A DNA stretch of 21,887 nucleotides from UBA5905 sp964609975 (GTDB taxonomy: Bacteria; Bacillota; Clostridia; Oscillospirales; Acutalibacteraceae): positions 1-21,887 of the forward strand of contig CAZSTR010000026.1 in the NCBI GenBank assembly GCA_964609975.1. Direction: 5' to 3'. Of this stretch, positions 15,876 through 21,887 are shown piece by piece; position 1 is the stretch's first letter; each line of letters begins with the position of its first letter. The translations under genes and the position numbers were made by a program. Below the pieces are notes generated by a model. It was not told the origin of the DNA and searched no databases. It was given only the letters and a program-made list of their open reading frames with translations.

Positions 15876-16817
15876 TTATGGTTGCTTTTCCGGCTCGTCA
15901 AACGCGCCGACAAGGCGCACCTCCGGAACAAGCTCCACCTGTTTCATATTGTGAACGGTGGCTTGGGCATAGCGGCAAAGCGCCATCACCTGGGCGGCGG
16001 TGGCTTTTCCGCGGTTGACTACAAAGCCGGCGTGCTTTTCGCTGATTTGGGCGTCGCCGACGCGATATCCCTTTAGCCCACATTCATCCAGCAGGGCGGC
16101 GGCGAAATATCCCTCCGGGCGCTTAAAAAAGCTGCCGGCGCTGGGATATTCCAACGGTTGCTTTTCCCGCCGCCGCAGGCTCAGCTCCTTCATGCGCCCG
16201 CCGATGTCTTCCGCGGGCGCGGGGGTCAGCCGGAAGGTGACCTCCAAAATTAGCTCCTGCTCCCGGGGCAACTGGTCGGAAAAGCGGCTGTGCCGATAGG
16301 CCAGCGCCAGCTGCTCCGCAGAATAGCTGCGCAGCTCTCCGGTCGGGGAGAGGGCGGTGGCCTCGGTCACCACATCGGCCATTTCGCCGCCATAGGCGCC
16401 CGCATTCATGAACAGCGCGCCGCCCACTGTGCCGGGAATTCCGAAGGCGAACTCCAGCCCGGAAAGCCCCCGATCCCGTGCGAATAGGCAGAGCCTTTGC
16501 AGGGAGAGGCCGGCGGGACAGGAAACCAGCGTTTCCGCACGCAGGGTCGGCTCCGCCTTGCCGTCCAGGCGCAGAACAACGCCGGGAAAGCCGCTGTCGC
16601 TGACCAAAAGGTTTGAGCCGTTTCCCAGCAAAAGAACAGGAAGCCCCTCCTTGTGACAGAGGGGCAGAATTTCCTGTGCCGCCTGGGCATCCGGAAGCTG
16701 TAGAAGCAGGCGCGCCGGGCCGCCGATGCGAAAGGTGGTGGCGGCGGCCATGGGGGCGTTGGGAAAAACCGAACAGCCCAGCCGCTTTGCAACCTCGGTG
16801 ATATGCGTCAGCGTCAT
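15876..16817 (-). CDS. murB: UDP-N-acetylenolpyruvoylglucosamine reductase MurB
   Basis: A 313-residue FAD enzyme that reduces UDP-GlcNAc-enolpyruvate to UDP-MurNAc with NADPH, the second committed step of peptidoglycan precursor synthesis. FAD-binding motifs TTFRIGGPA and LLGNGSNLL (64-71) are present. The catalytic set is Arg175 (YRHSRF), Ser229 in SAGSFF and Glu299 near the C terminus, consistent with the shorter type II MurB. The frame is open to 16904, but ATG 16817 is chosen for its AGGAGG ribosome binding site eight bases away and for homology. It starts 20 bases after the glucokinase stop, so the two are co-transcribed. Confidence 0.96.
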   Translation of the reverse strand: MTLTHITEVAKRLGCSVFPNAPMAAATTFRIGGPARLLLQLPDAQAAQEILPLCHKEGLPVLLLGNGSNLLVSDSGFPGVVLRLDGKAEPTLRAETLVSCPAGLSLQRLCLFARDRGLSGLEFAFGIPGTVGGALFMNAGAYGGEMADVVTEATALSPTGELRSYSAEQLALAYRHSRFSDQLPREQELILEVTFRLTPAPAEDIGGRMKELSLRRREKQPLEYPSAGSFFKRPEGYFAAALLDECGLKGYRVGDAQISEKHAGFVVNRGKATAAQVMALCRYAQATVHNMKQVELVPEVRLVGAFDEPEKQP

Positions 16818-16837
16818 GTTGTGGCCTCCTGACAGGT

Positions 16838-17788
16838 TCATTTCTGGCAACCGAGATAGGCGGCGCCGATGATGCCGGCGTCGTTGCCCAGCTGGGCGGC
16901 ACAAATCATGGTCTGGCTCTTGCTGTATTGGCTATAGCGCTCGCCCTCCACATAGGTGCGCAAGGGCTTCATCAGCGTGTCGCCCTCGTTGCAGATGCCG
17001 CCGCCGACGCACAGAACCTCCGGCTGGAAAATGTTGATCATGTTCGTGAGGCCGCAGGCGATATAGCGGATATACTGATCCACCACGGCGGCGCCGGCTT
17101 CATCCTCCTGACGCATGGCGTCGAAGGCGGTGCGGCCGTTCACCTGGTCAAGATTGCCGGCGATGGCCCACATTTTGCTGTCGGGATGCGCCTCCATGGC
17201 GCGGCGGGTCTGTCGGATGAGGGCGGTGGCGGAGGCGTAGGCCTCCCAGCAGCCCTTGCGGCCGCAGGAGCAGGGCTCGCCGTCCACGACGATGACCGTG
17301 TGGCCCAGCTCCGCACCGGCGAAATTATGACCGGCGACGATTTTTCCGTCGATGATGACGCCGCCGCCCACGCCGGTGCCCAGCGTGATACAGACGCAGC
17401 TGCTTTTTCCCTTCGCCGCGCCGGCGACCAGCTCGCCATAGGCGGCGGCGTTGGCGTCGTTTTCGACGCTCACCGGCTTGTGCAGACGCTCCTCCAGGAA
17501 CGCCCGCATGGGCACGCCGACAAAATTCAGATTGTTGGCATATTCCACGATACCCTCGGCGGAGTTGCAGGCGCCGGGAGAGCCGACGCCGATGCCGTCG
17601 ATGTCCTCCATGGTCAGCCCGGCGGCGGCCACAGCCTCCCGGCAAACAGCGGCCATGTCTTCCATGATTTCCTCCGCGGGGCGGGGCATGGCGGTTTTGC
17701 GCTTGGCGGTGGCGACGATTTGATAGTCTGCGTTGACGACGCCGGCCACGATGTTGGTGCCGCCGAGGTCGATTCCGATTCTGTACAT
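16838..17788 (-). CDS. glcK: ROK-family glucokinase
   Basis: A 316-residue sugar kinase that phosphorylates glucose to glucose-6-phosphate with ATP in the cytoplasm. N-terminal phosphate loop GIDLGGTN, catalytic Asp111 in ENDANAAAYGEL, and the ROK zinc motif with His163 and Cys173, Cys175, Cys180 (CSCGRKGCWE) are all present. There is no N-terminal helix-turn-helix, so this is a kinase and not a ROK repressor. ATG 17788 has AAGGAGG nine bases upstream. It lies 50 bases after hprK, so a carbon-control kinase and a glucose-phosphorylating enzyme share a transcript. Specificity for glucose is inferred from family type; other hexoses are possible. Confidence 0.88.
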   Translation of the reverse strand: MYRIGIDLGGTNIVAGVVNADYQIVATAKRKTAMPRPAEEIMEDMAAVCREAVAAAGLTMEDIDGIGVGSPGACNSAEGIVEYANNLNFVGVPMRAFLEERLHKPVSVENDANAAAYGELVAGAAKGKSSCVCITLGTGVGGGVIIDGKIVAGHNFAGAELGHTVIVVDGEPCSCGRKGCWEAYASATALIRQTRRAMEAHPDSKMWAIAGNLDQVNGRTAFDAMRQEDEAGAAVVDQYIRYIACGLTNMINIFQPEVLCVGGGICNEGDTLMKPLRTYVEGERYSQYSKSQTMICAAQLGNDAGIIGAAYLGCQK

Positions 17789-17838
17789 AGTGTTTTTCCT
17801 CCTTGATATTGACGGTTTACGGTTTTTAACTTAATAGC

Positions 17839-18810
17839 TTAATAGCTGTCCCATTCGGACTGGCTTCCGGAGGGAAGCCCGGTTTCTTCGGTCATGCCCA
17901 GCTTGTGCATTAGCTCCTGGGCGGCGTTATAGCCCATTTTTTTCTGGCGGTTGGACATAGCGGCCACCTCGATGATGACGGCCAGATTTCGTCCCGGCTT
18001 CACCGGAATGGTCAGCGCCGGCACCTGATTTCCGAGAATTTCCATGGTTTGCCAGTCGGTGCCCATGCGGTCATACACCTTTTCGGTGTCCCACGGCTCC
18101 AGTTGAATCACCATGTCAATTTTTTCGGTCGTTTTGATGGCGCCGATGCCGAAGATGCGCCGCACATTGACGATTCCGATGCCGCGAAGCTCGATGAAAT
18201 GGCGGATGTTCGCCGGCGCAGAGCCGACCAGTGTTTTCGCGGACACTCGGCGAATTTCCACCGCGTCATCGGCGATGAGCCGGTGTCCCCGCTTGAGAAG
18301 CTCGACGGCGGTTTCGCTTTTTCCGATGCCGCTGTCGCCCAGCAGAAGCACGCCCTCGCCATGCACCTCCACCAGCACGCCATGACGGGTGATGCGGGGG
18401 GCCATTTCCACATTCAAATAGGCGATGAGCGCCGACATGAGGGCGGAGGTGGCCTCCTTGCTGTGGAGCAGGGGAACGCCGTTTTTCCGGCAGGCCTGCT
18501 CCAGCTCCGGCAAAATCGGAAGGTCGCGGGTCACGATGACCGCCGGGGGATGATAGGCTATCAACTCGTTAATATGGCTTTCCCGCAGGTCAGCCGGCAG
18601 ATTATCCAGAAAGCCACATTCGTTCTTTCCCATGATTTGGATGCGGTCGCTGTCGAAAAAGTCGAAATAGCCGCTCAGCGCCAGTCCGGGACGGTTCACA
18701 TCGCAGGAAATCACCCGCAGCTCCTCCGGCGAATCGGGCATATACACCGTCTCGAGCCCCATCTCGCGAATGACGGAGGAGAGAAGGACGCTGTAAGCTT
18801 GCTTTGGCAC
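17839..18810 (-). CDS. hprK: HPr kinase/phosphorylase
   Basis: A 323-residue bifunctional enzyme that phosphorylates HPr on Ser46 and reverses this with phosphate. It is the sensor for carbon catabolite repression in Firmicutes. Walker A GDSGIGKS lies at 158-165, conserved His143 just before it, the family signature ELRGIGIVNV at 207-216, and PVKPGRNLAVIIEVAA near 269-284. The start is GTG 18810, supported by AGGAGGG six bases upstream. An own promoter precedes it. An eight-base tandem duplication (TTAATAGC twice, 17831-17846) spans the stop codon without changing the protein. Confidence 0.96.
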   Translation of the reverse strand: MPKQAYSVLLSSVIREMGLETVYMPDSPEELRVISCDVNRPGLALSGYFDFFDSDRIQIMGKNECGFLDNLPADLRESHINELIAYHPPAVIVTRDLPILPELEQACRKNGVPLLHSKEATSALMSALIAYLNVEMAPRITRHGVLVEVHGEGVLLLGDSGIGKSETAVELLKRGHRLIADDAVEIRRVSAKTLVGSAPANIRHFIELRGIGIVNVRRIFGIGAIKTTEKIDMVIQLEPWDTEKVYDRMGTDWQTMEILGNQVPALTIPVKPGRNLAVIIEVAAMSNRQKKMGYNAAQELMHKLGMTEETGLPSGSQSEWDSY

Positions 18811-18849
18811 AAGAATCCCTCCTGTTTATCCATTGTTCGGTTTGTTATC

Positions 18850-18878
18850 ATTTTATCATATTTTTCCCCGCTTGGAAA
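18850..18878 (-). promoter_or_regulatory. Candidate promoter of hprK-glcK-murB-whiA-dnaE
   Basis: On the minus strand, -35 TTTCCA (reverse complement of 18873-18878), 17 bases, -10 TAAAAT (18850-18855) preceded by TGA, which makes it an extended -10. It matches consensus at 4 of 6 and 5 of 6 positions. It sits in the AT-rich gap between the CDF gene and hprK, about 40 bases ahead of the GTG start. Confidence 0.6.
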
Positions 18879-18921
18879 GGGGATAAAGACATTTTCTTTT
18901 TATAGTTTGATGGAAGCCGGC

Positions 18922-20091
18922 TCAAATATAGCCGTTTTCCAGCTTGATAATCGCCTGCAGATTTTTGTTGGCGGCTCGAATTCGACGGCGCAGCTCATCG
19001 GCCAGCTCCGATTGCTTCGGCATATCGAAGGGAACGGTGACATCGAAAATCAAATTTGTCTGTTCGGTGCCCGGAACCGTGCGGAAATCGTGCAGACTCA
19101 GGCGGGAGTCCAGCTCATGCAAAATGCCCTCGGCCAGCGCTTTATAGGCGGCCGTGTCTGCGTCGAGTGTGGAAACCGGGTCCATGTGGATACAGCTGAC
19201 GATGCGGAATTTTTCCATCAGCTCCTGTTCGATGCGATCCACGATTTCGTGGCTCACAAGGATGTCCTGGGTGGCGGGCACCTCTGCGTGCAGGGAGGCG
19301 ATAACCCGTCCGGGGCCATAGTCATGGAGGATGAGGTCGTGAATCCCTACGATTCCCTCATGGCTCAGCACGGTTTCCTCCAGCGCCTGCACAAGCTCCG
19401 GATCCGGGCGCTGTCCCAGCAGGGGAGACACCGTTTCCCGGATGATGGAAAACCCGGACCAAATCACAAACAGCGCCACTGCAAGACCTACATAGCCGTC
19501 CAGACTCCAGCCGGTGCGCCAGCTCACCAGAGAGGAAACCAGCACAAGCCCGGTGCACAGCACATCGTTGCGGCTGTCCACGCCGGAGGCGAGAAGGGCA
19601 TCGGAGCGAATGGTTCGGCCGATGCGCCGATAGAACAAGCTCATCCAGAGCTTGACGGCGATGGAGCCGGCGAGAATGAGCACGGTGAGCAGGCTGAAAT
19701 CGGCTGCCGCGGGATGGCAAATTTTGTCGATGGCGGAGCTGACCAACTCAAATCCGGCGAGGATGATCAAAACGGCGACGCCGAGAGCGGACAGATATTC
19801 CATGCGGCCGTGGCCGAAGGGATGGTCCTTGTCGGCCGGGCGGGCGGCCAGCTTGAAGCCGAAGAAGGTGACAACCACCGAGCCGCCGTCGGACAGGTTG
19901 TTGAAGGCGTCGGCGACGATGGCGAGGCTTCCGGCCAGCCATCCGGCGACGAGCTTCACCGAAAATAACAGCAGGTTGCAAACCAGCCCCGCGACGCTGG
20001 CCAGCCGGCCATAGGCATAGCGCGCGTCGGCCGGCGGCGTTTCATTGCCCGTTGGATGCACGAACACACGGATGAGAAGCTTTGTCAGCAA
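18922..20091 (-). CDS. Cation diffusion facilitator exporter, probably manganese
   Basis: A 389-residue CDF-family antiporter with six membrane segments and a longer-than-usual cytoplasmic C-terminal region (about residues 215-389). In segment 2 the metal site reads N64-x3-D68 (DAFNNLSD). In segment 5 it reads D172-x3-D176 (DSRND). Zinc CDFs normally carry His or Asp at the first position of each pair. An N-D-D-D set is typical of manganese exporters such as MntE. DHPFGHGRMEYL is the family loop motif. The start is TTG 20091, nine bases after AAAGGTG, which lies in the last codons of the preceding Nudix-HAD gene. The next ATG-like codons would cut into the N terminus. Metal choice is inferred. 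Confidence 0.9.
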   Translation of the reverse strand: MLTKLLIRVFVHPTGNETPPADARYAYGRLASVAGLVCNLLLFSVKLVAGWLAGSLAIVADAFNNLSDGGSVVVTFFGFKLAARPADKDHPFGHGRMEYLSALGVAVLIILAGFELVSSAIDKICHPAAADFSLLTVLILAGSIAVKLWMSLFYRRIGRTIRSDALLASGVDSRNDVLCTGLVLVSSLVSWRTGWSLDGYVGLAVALFVIWSGFSIIRETVSPLLGQRPDPELVQALEETVLSHEGIVGIHDLILHDYGPGRVIASLHAEVPATQDILVSHEIVDRIEQELMEKFRIVSCIHMDPVSTLDADTAAYKALAEGILHELDSRLSLHDFRTVPGTEQTNLIFDVTVPFDMPKQSELADELRRRIRAANKNLQAIIKLENGYI

Positions 20092-20097
20092 AAACGG

Positions 20098-21429
20098 TCA
20101 CACCTTTCGGTTATAAATCCCGTGGAGATAATGGGCGACGCCGTCCTCATCGTTGCTTCCGATTTGGGCGTCGGCGGCGTGCGCCGCCTCTGGGGTGGCG
20201 TTGCGCACGCACAGGGCAAAGTCCGCGGTGCGGAACAGGGGAACATCGTTGCGGTTGTCGCCGAAGGCGACGACCCGACGGGCGCCGATGCGCCGCCGCA
20301 GACGCTCCACTCCCTGGTCCTTTCCGGAATCCTCCCGGCTGATTTCCAAAAACCAGGTGTCCTTCTGATAGGTGTCCGGATAGAGGTCGATGCGAATTCC
20401 CGGGATTTCCTCCAGCCGCTCTCGCAGGGCGATTTGTTCCTGATGGCTTCCCTGACAGCTGAAAAAAAGCGCTGGGGTGCTTTTCAACTGGTTGACATGG
20501 TGGAAAAACTGGGGGAAGGTGCGCCCATCCGGCGCGGTGCGCCGGGTGAAGGCCTCCTCGGCGGGAGAAAGCTTCGAATAGAAGACATGCACCTCGTTGC
20601 GCCGCCGGCGGAAGAGCATGGGGCTACGCCCGAAGGAGCGGAAAACCGCAAGGATTTTTTCCACGGTTTCCGCCTTCATTTCGCAGGCGTGCAGAATACG
20701 CTTTCGGCCGGGGTCATACAGAAGGGCGCCGCCCATGAGCACCACCGGCAAACGAAAATGGATATGGAAAAGAGAAACCAGCTCCACCCCTACAAGTCCG
20801 CGAGCGGTGGCAACAGAAATGCGCATCCCGCGGGCGATGAGCCGGTTGAGGGTGTCCACGGTATAGGGGGAGAGGGTACCGTCGCTGCGCAGCAGCGTGC
20901 CGTCCAAATCGGCCACATACAGAGTGCGACAGCTGCGCTCCACCGCGCGGAAAACAAACTGGAAATAGGCGGAGCCATAATGGTGAAACTTTCGCCGACG
21001 GATAAGCTCCAGCAGTTCCTCTACGGTGACCCAGCGCGCCTCCGCCACCTCCTCCTGCTGCAGCTTCAGCGTGTCCGGATCGATGTCCCGATAGAGCACC
21101 CAGACATCGGTGAAGGAGTTGCGCCGCCGCATTCGGCCGCCATAGTATAGCTCCCCCGGAACGGTGCGCAGACCCAGCTCCTCAAAAAGCTCCCGCCGGG
21201 CGGCGCTTTCGCTGTCCTCTCCGGCGATGGCGCTTCCGCTGTTGGCGGCCCAGACGCCGGGCATCAGCCGCAGATGGTCAGCGCGCCGCTGGATGAGCAG
21301 TCGGCCCTTGGAGTCCACAATCCAGATGTGCTCCACCAGATGATATTGTCCCTCTCGCAGCATTTCTCCGCGGGAGATGGTGCGGCCGGTGGGTTGCCCT
21401 TTTTCGTCCAGCAAATCCCAATATTCCAT
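20098..21429 (-). CDS. Nudix hydrolase-HAD phosphatase fusion protein
   Basis: A 443-residue two-domain cytoplasmic protein. Residues 1-165 are a Nudix hydrolase of the kind with an isopentenyl-diphosphate-isomerase-like N terminus. The Nudix box fits GX5EX7REUXEEXGU exactly at 65-87 (E71, R79, E80, E83, E84). Residues 168-443 are a Cof-type (class IIB) HAD phosphatase, with DLDGT at 174-178, SVATAR as motif II and FGDNRNDV as motif IV. Both active sites look intact, so it could cleave a nucleoside- or sugar-diphosphate and then dephosphorylate the product; the substrate is unknown. ATG 21429 has AGGAGG close upstream. Its stop overlaps the ribosome binding site of the CDF gene, so the two are coupled. 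There is no stop or frameshift at the junction (about 160-170). Confidence 0.9.
   Translation of the reverse strand: MEYWDLLDEKGQPTGRTISRGEMLREGQYHLVEHIWIVDSKGRLLIQRRADHLRLMPGVWAANSGSAIAGEDSESAARRELFEELGLRTVPGELYYGGRMRRRNSFTDVWVLYRDIDPDTLKLQQEEVAEARWVTVEELLELIRRRKFHHYGSAYFQFVFRAVERSCRTLYVADLDGTLLRSDGTLSPYTVDTLNRLIARGMRISVATARGLVGVELVSLFHIHFRLPVVLMGGALLYDPGRKRILHACEMKAETVEKILAVFRSFGRSPMLFRRRRNEVHVFYSKLSPAEEAFTRRTAPDGRTFPQFFHHVNQLKSTPALFFSCQGSHQEQIALRERLEEIPGIRIDLYPDTYQKDTWFLEISREDSGKDQGVERLRRRIGARRVVAFGDNRNDVPLFRTADFALCVRNATPEAAHAADAQIGSNDEDGVAHYLHGIYNRKV
20101..20107 (-). promoter_or_regulatory. Ribosome binding site of the CDF gene inside the end of the Nudix-HAD gene
   Basis: AAAGGTG on the minus strand overlaps the last two sense codons (AAG GTG) of the Nudix-HAD gene, whose TGA stop is 20098-20100. 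Nine bases separate it from TTG 20091, so the motif selects that start and implies translational coupling. Confidence 0.55.
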
Positions 21430-21462
21430 ATGCCGCCTCCTTTTCTGTTATGCGTTTTTTCT

Positions 21463-21491
21463 ATTCTACCCTGTGAAGGGGAAAATGTCCA
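21463..21491 (-). promoter_or_regulatory. Sigma-A promoter of the Nudix-HAD/CDF operon
   Basis: On the minus strand, -35 TGGACA (reverse complement of 21486-21491), 17 bases, -10 TAGAAT (21463-21468): 5 of 6 matches in each hexamer with ideal spacing. An extra TTGACA (reverse complement of 21508-21513) lies further upstream without a good -10. Confidence 0.78.
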
Positions 21492-21533
21492 GCCCTTTCC
21501 GCAAAAATGTCAAAATTACGGCGCTATAGAATG

Positions 21534-21570
21534 AAAAAGACGGCTTTCCGCGATGGAAAACCGTCTTTTT
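21534..21570. terminator. Bidirectional intrinsic terminator upstream of the Nudix-HAD operon
   Basis: AAAAAGACGG (21534-21543) pairs with CCGTCTTTTT (21561-21570), extended after one mismatch by TTTCC/GGAAA around a GCGAT loop. T-runs end the stem on both strands. On the minus strand it would insulate the Nudix-HAD promoter from transcripts entering from the right. Confidence 0.85.
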
Positions 21571-21738
21571 CGTATGGGATGACGGGAAATGCGATGGGTT
21601 TTATCCGTGTGTAAATTTCAAAATTGTCGCAGAGGTAATAAATGAAAACAATCATTCATTCTTCATCAGCGCCAGCGACTTCATTATTCACTGTTCATTG
21701 AAAACCCTGTCGAATGAATAAGGAAAATTGAATAGTAC
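21571..21738. other. AT-richer gene-poor stretch with a leader-like 19-codon frame
   Basis: No convincing protein gene. On the plus strand an ATG at 21642, preceded by AGAGG at 21631-21635, opens 19 codons that stop at 21699-21701. The very next base begins AAACCCTGTCG (21702-21712), a copy of the 5' arm of the following terminator. ATTCATTC (21654-21661) and GAATGAAT (21712-21719) form an outer inverted repeat. I see no clear promoter for it. Confidence 0.35.
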
Positions 21739-21756
21739 AAAAAGGAAACCCTGTCG
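21702..21756 (+). repeat. Direct repeat AAACCCTGTCG, two copies
   Basis: Identical 11-base copies at 21702-21712 and 21746-21756. The second is the 5' arm of the terminator at 21739-21781, and the first could pair with the same 3' arm (21764-21774). Confidence 0.75.
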
Positions 21757-21781
21757 TTTTCATCGACAGGGTTTCCTTTTT
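21739..21781. terminator. Bidirectional intrinsic terminator, perfect 18-bp stem
   Basis: Bases 21739-21756 are exactly complementary to 21764-21781 around a seven-base loop, TTTTCAT. The stem ends in five A/T pairs on the outside, giving a U-tract on either strand. It probably ends a minus-strand gene lying right of the window, or attenuates plus-strand transcription. Confidence 0.88.
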
Positions 21782-21887
21782 GGTGGAAGTTGATGTCCCA
21801 AATCCGAACCCACCGTGTTCGGATTATACTCTAATGGTGGACCGTCACCAGCCAAAAACAAATTTTTTGTTTTGCCGTCGTTTTCCT
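21782..21887. other. Edge region with three further inverted repeats, no gene recognised
   Basis: AATCCGAAC (21801-21809) and GTTCGGATT (21817-21825) form a perfect nine-base stem. TGGTG (21835-21839) and CACCA (21846-21850) form a short stem. AAAACAAA (21855-21862) and TTTGTTTT (21866-21873) form an AT hairpin. A minus-strand frame runs from the window edge to a stop at 21760-21762, but that stop lies inside the terminator loop, so it is not convincing as a gene end. I could not fold the segment into a tRNA or tmRNA 3' end. Confidence 0.4.

Noticed and set aside
17831..17846. Tandem TTAATAGC duplication at the hprK stop codon
   Set aside because: A real eight-base repeat, but it leaves the stop and the protein unchanged and is probably simple replication slippage.
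18861..18884. TCCCC/GGGGA inverted repeat upstream of hprK as a terminator of the CDF gene
   Set aside because: Only five paired bases, a nine-base loop and no T-run in the required direction; the segment is better explained as promoter sequence.
18049..19968. A 639-codon plus-strand frame antisense to hprK and the CDF gene
   Set aside because: It lies wholly opposite two well-identified genes, crosses their promoter gap, has no family resemblance and is rich in His, Gly and Gln, typical of antisense frames in G+C-rich coding DNA.
21781..21853. Possible minus-strand tRNA or tmRNA 3' end, because the segment ends in CCACCA
   Set aside because: The would-be T-arm stems do not pair and no acceptor or anticodon arm can be formed.
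21760..21885. Minus-strand frame entering from the right edge, about 41 codons
   Set aside because: Its stop lies in the loop of a perfect terminator, there is no recognisable domain, and one open frame over 126 bases is expected by chance.

Overview
The window reads as chromosomal backbone of a G+C-rich, endospore-forming Firmicute of the class Clostridia, most likely an Oscillospiraceae/Ruminococcaceae-type gut organism. This rests on the sporulation genes ylbJ, yqfC and yqfD, the Gram-positive blocks phoH-ybeY-era-(yqzL)-recO-mutS2 and hprK-glucokinase-murB-whiA-dnaE, and strong AGGAGG-type ribosome binding sites. The G+C bias is judged by eye. It also explains the many long shadow reading frames, which are left out. 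I found no rRNA, tRNA, CRISPR array, transposase or phage gene.

Layout. (1) 21-2320, plus strand: a TIM-barrel, glycoside-hydrolase-like protein (DUF5696-like) and a YgjV-family membrane protein, closed by a perfect 50-bp bidirectional terminator palindrome. (2) 2446-3820, minus strand: a 72-residue four-cysteine protein of unknown function and a YlbJ-like sporulation membrane protein. (3) 3821-3918: a compact divergent promoter region whose single palindrome can serve as the -35 element for both directions. (4) 3919-5385, plus strand: yqfC-yqfD. (5) 5448-11354, plus strand: phoH, ybeY, era, a yqzL-like small gene, recO and mutS2, covering ribosome maturation and recombinational repair, with a clear sigma-A promoter in front of phoH. 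(6) 11367-11406: a hairpin between convergent mutS2 and dnaE. (7) 11420-21429, minus strand, read right to left: a Nudix-HAD fusion protein, a CDF cation exporter, hprK, a ROK glucokinase, murB, whiA and dnaE. This links carbon-catabolite control, sugar phosphorylation, peptidoglycan precursor synthesis, cell-division control and replication. (8) 21430-21887: an AT-richer gene-poor end with a promoter for the minus-strand block, two strong palindromic terminators and several further inverted and direct repeats.

No wholly new multi-gene system is evident; most of this is well-known housekeeping DNA. The points most worth a second look are these: phoH has an excellent promoter and Shine-Dalgarno sequence but no in-frame ATG, GTG or TTG where translation should start; the divergent ylbJ/yqfC sporulation promoters appear to share one palindromic -35 box; the Nudix-HAD fusion is translationally coupled to a TTG-started CDF exporter carrying an N-D-D-D metal-site signature expected for manganese; the yqzL-like gene has a tail overlapping recO out of frame; and the right edge has an attenuator-like arrangement.
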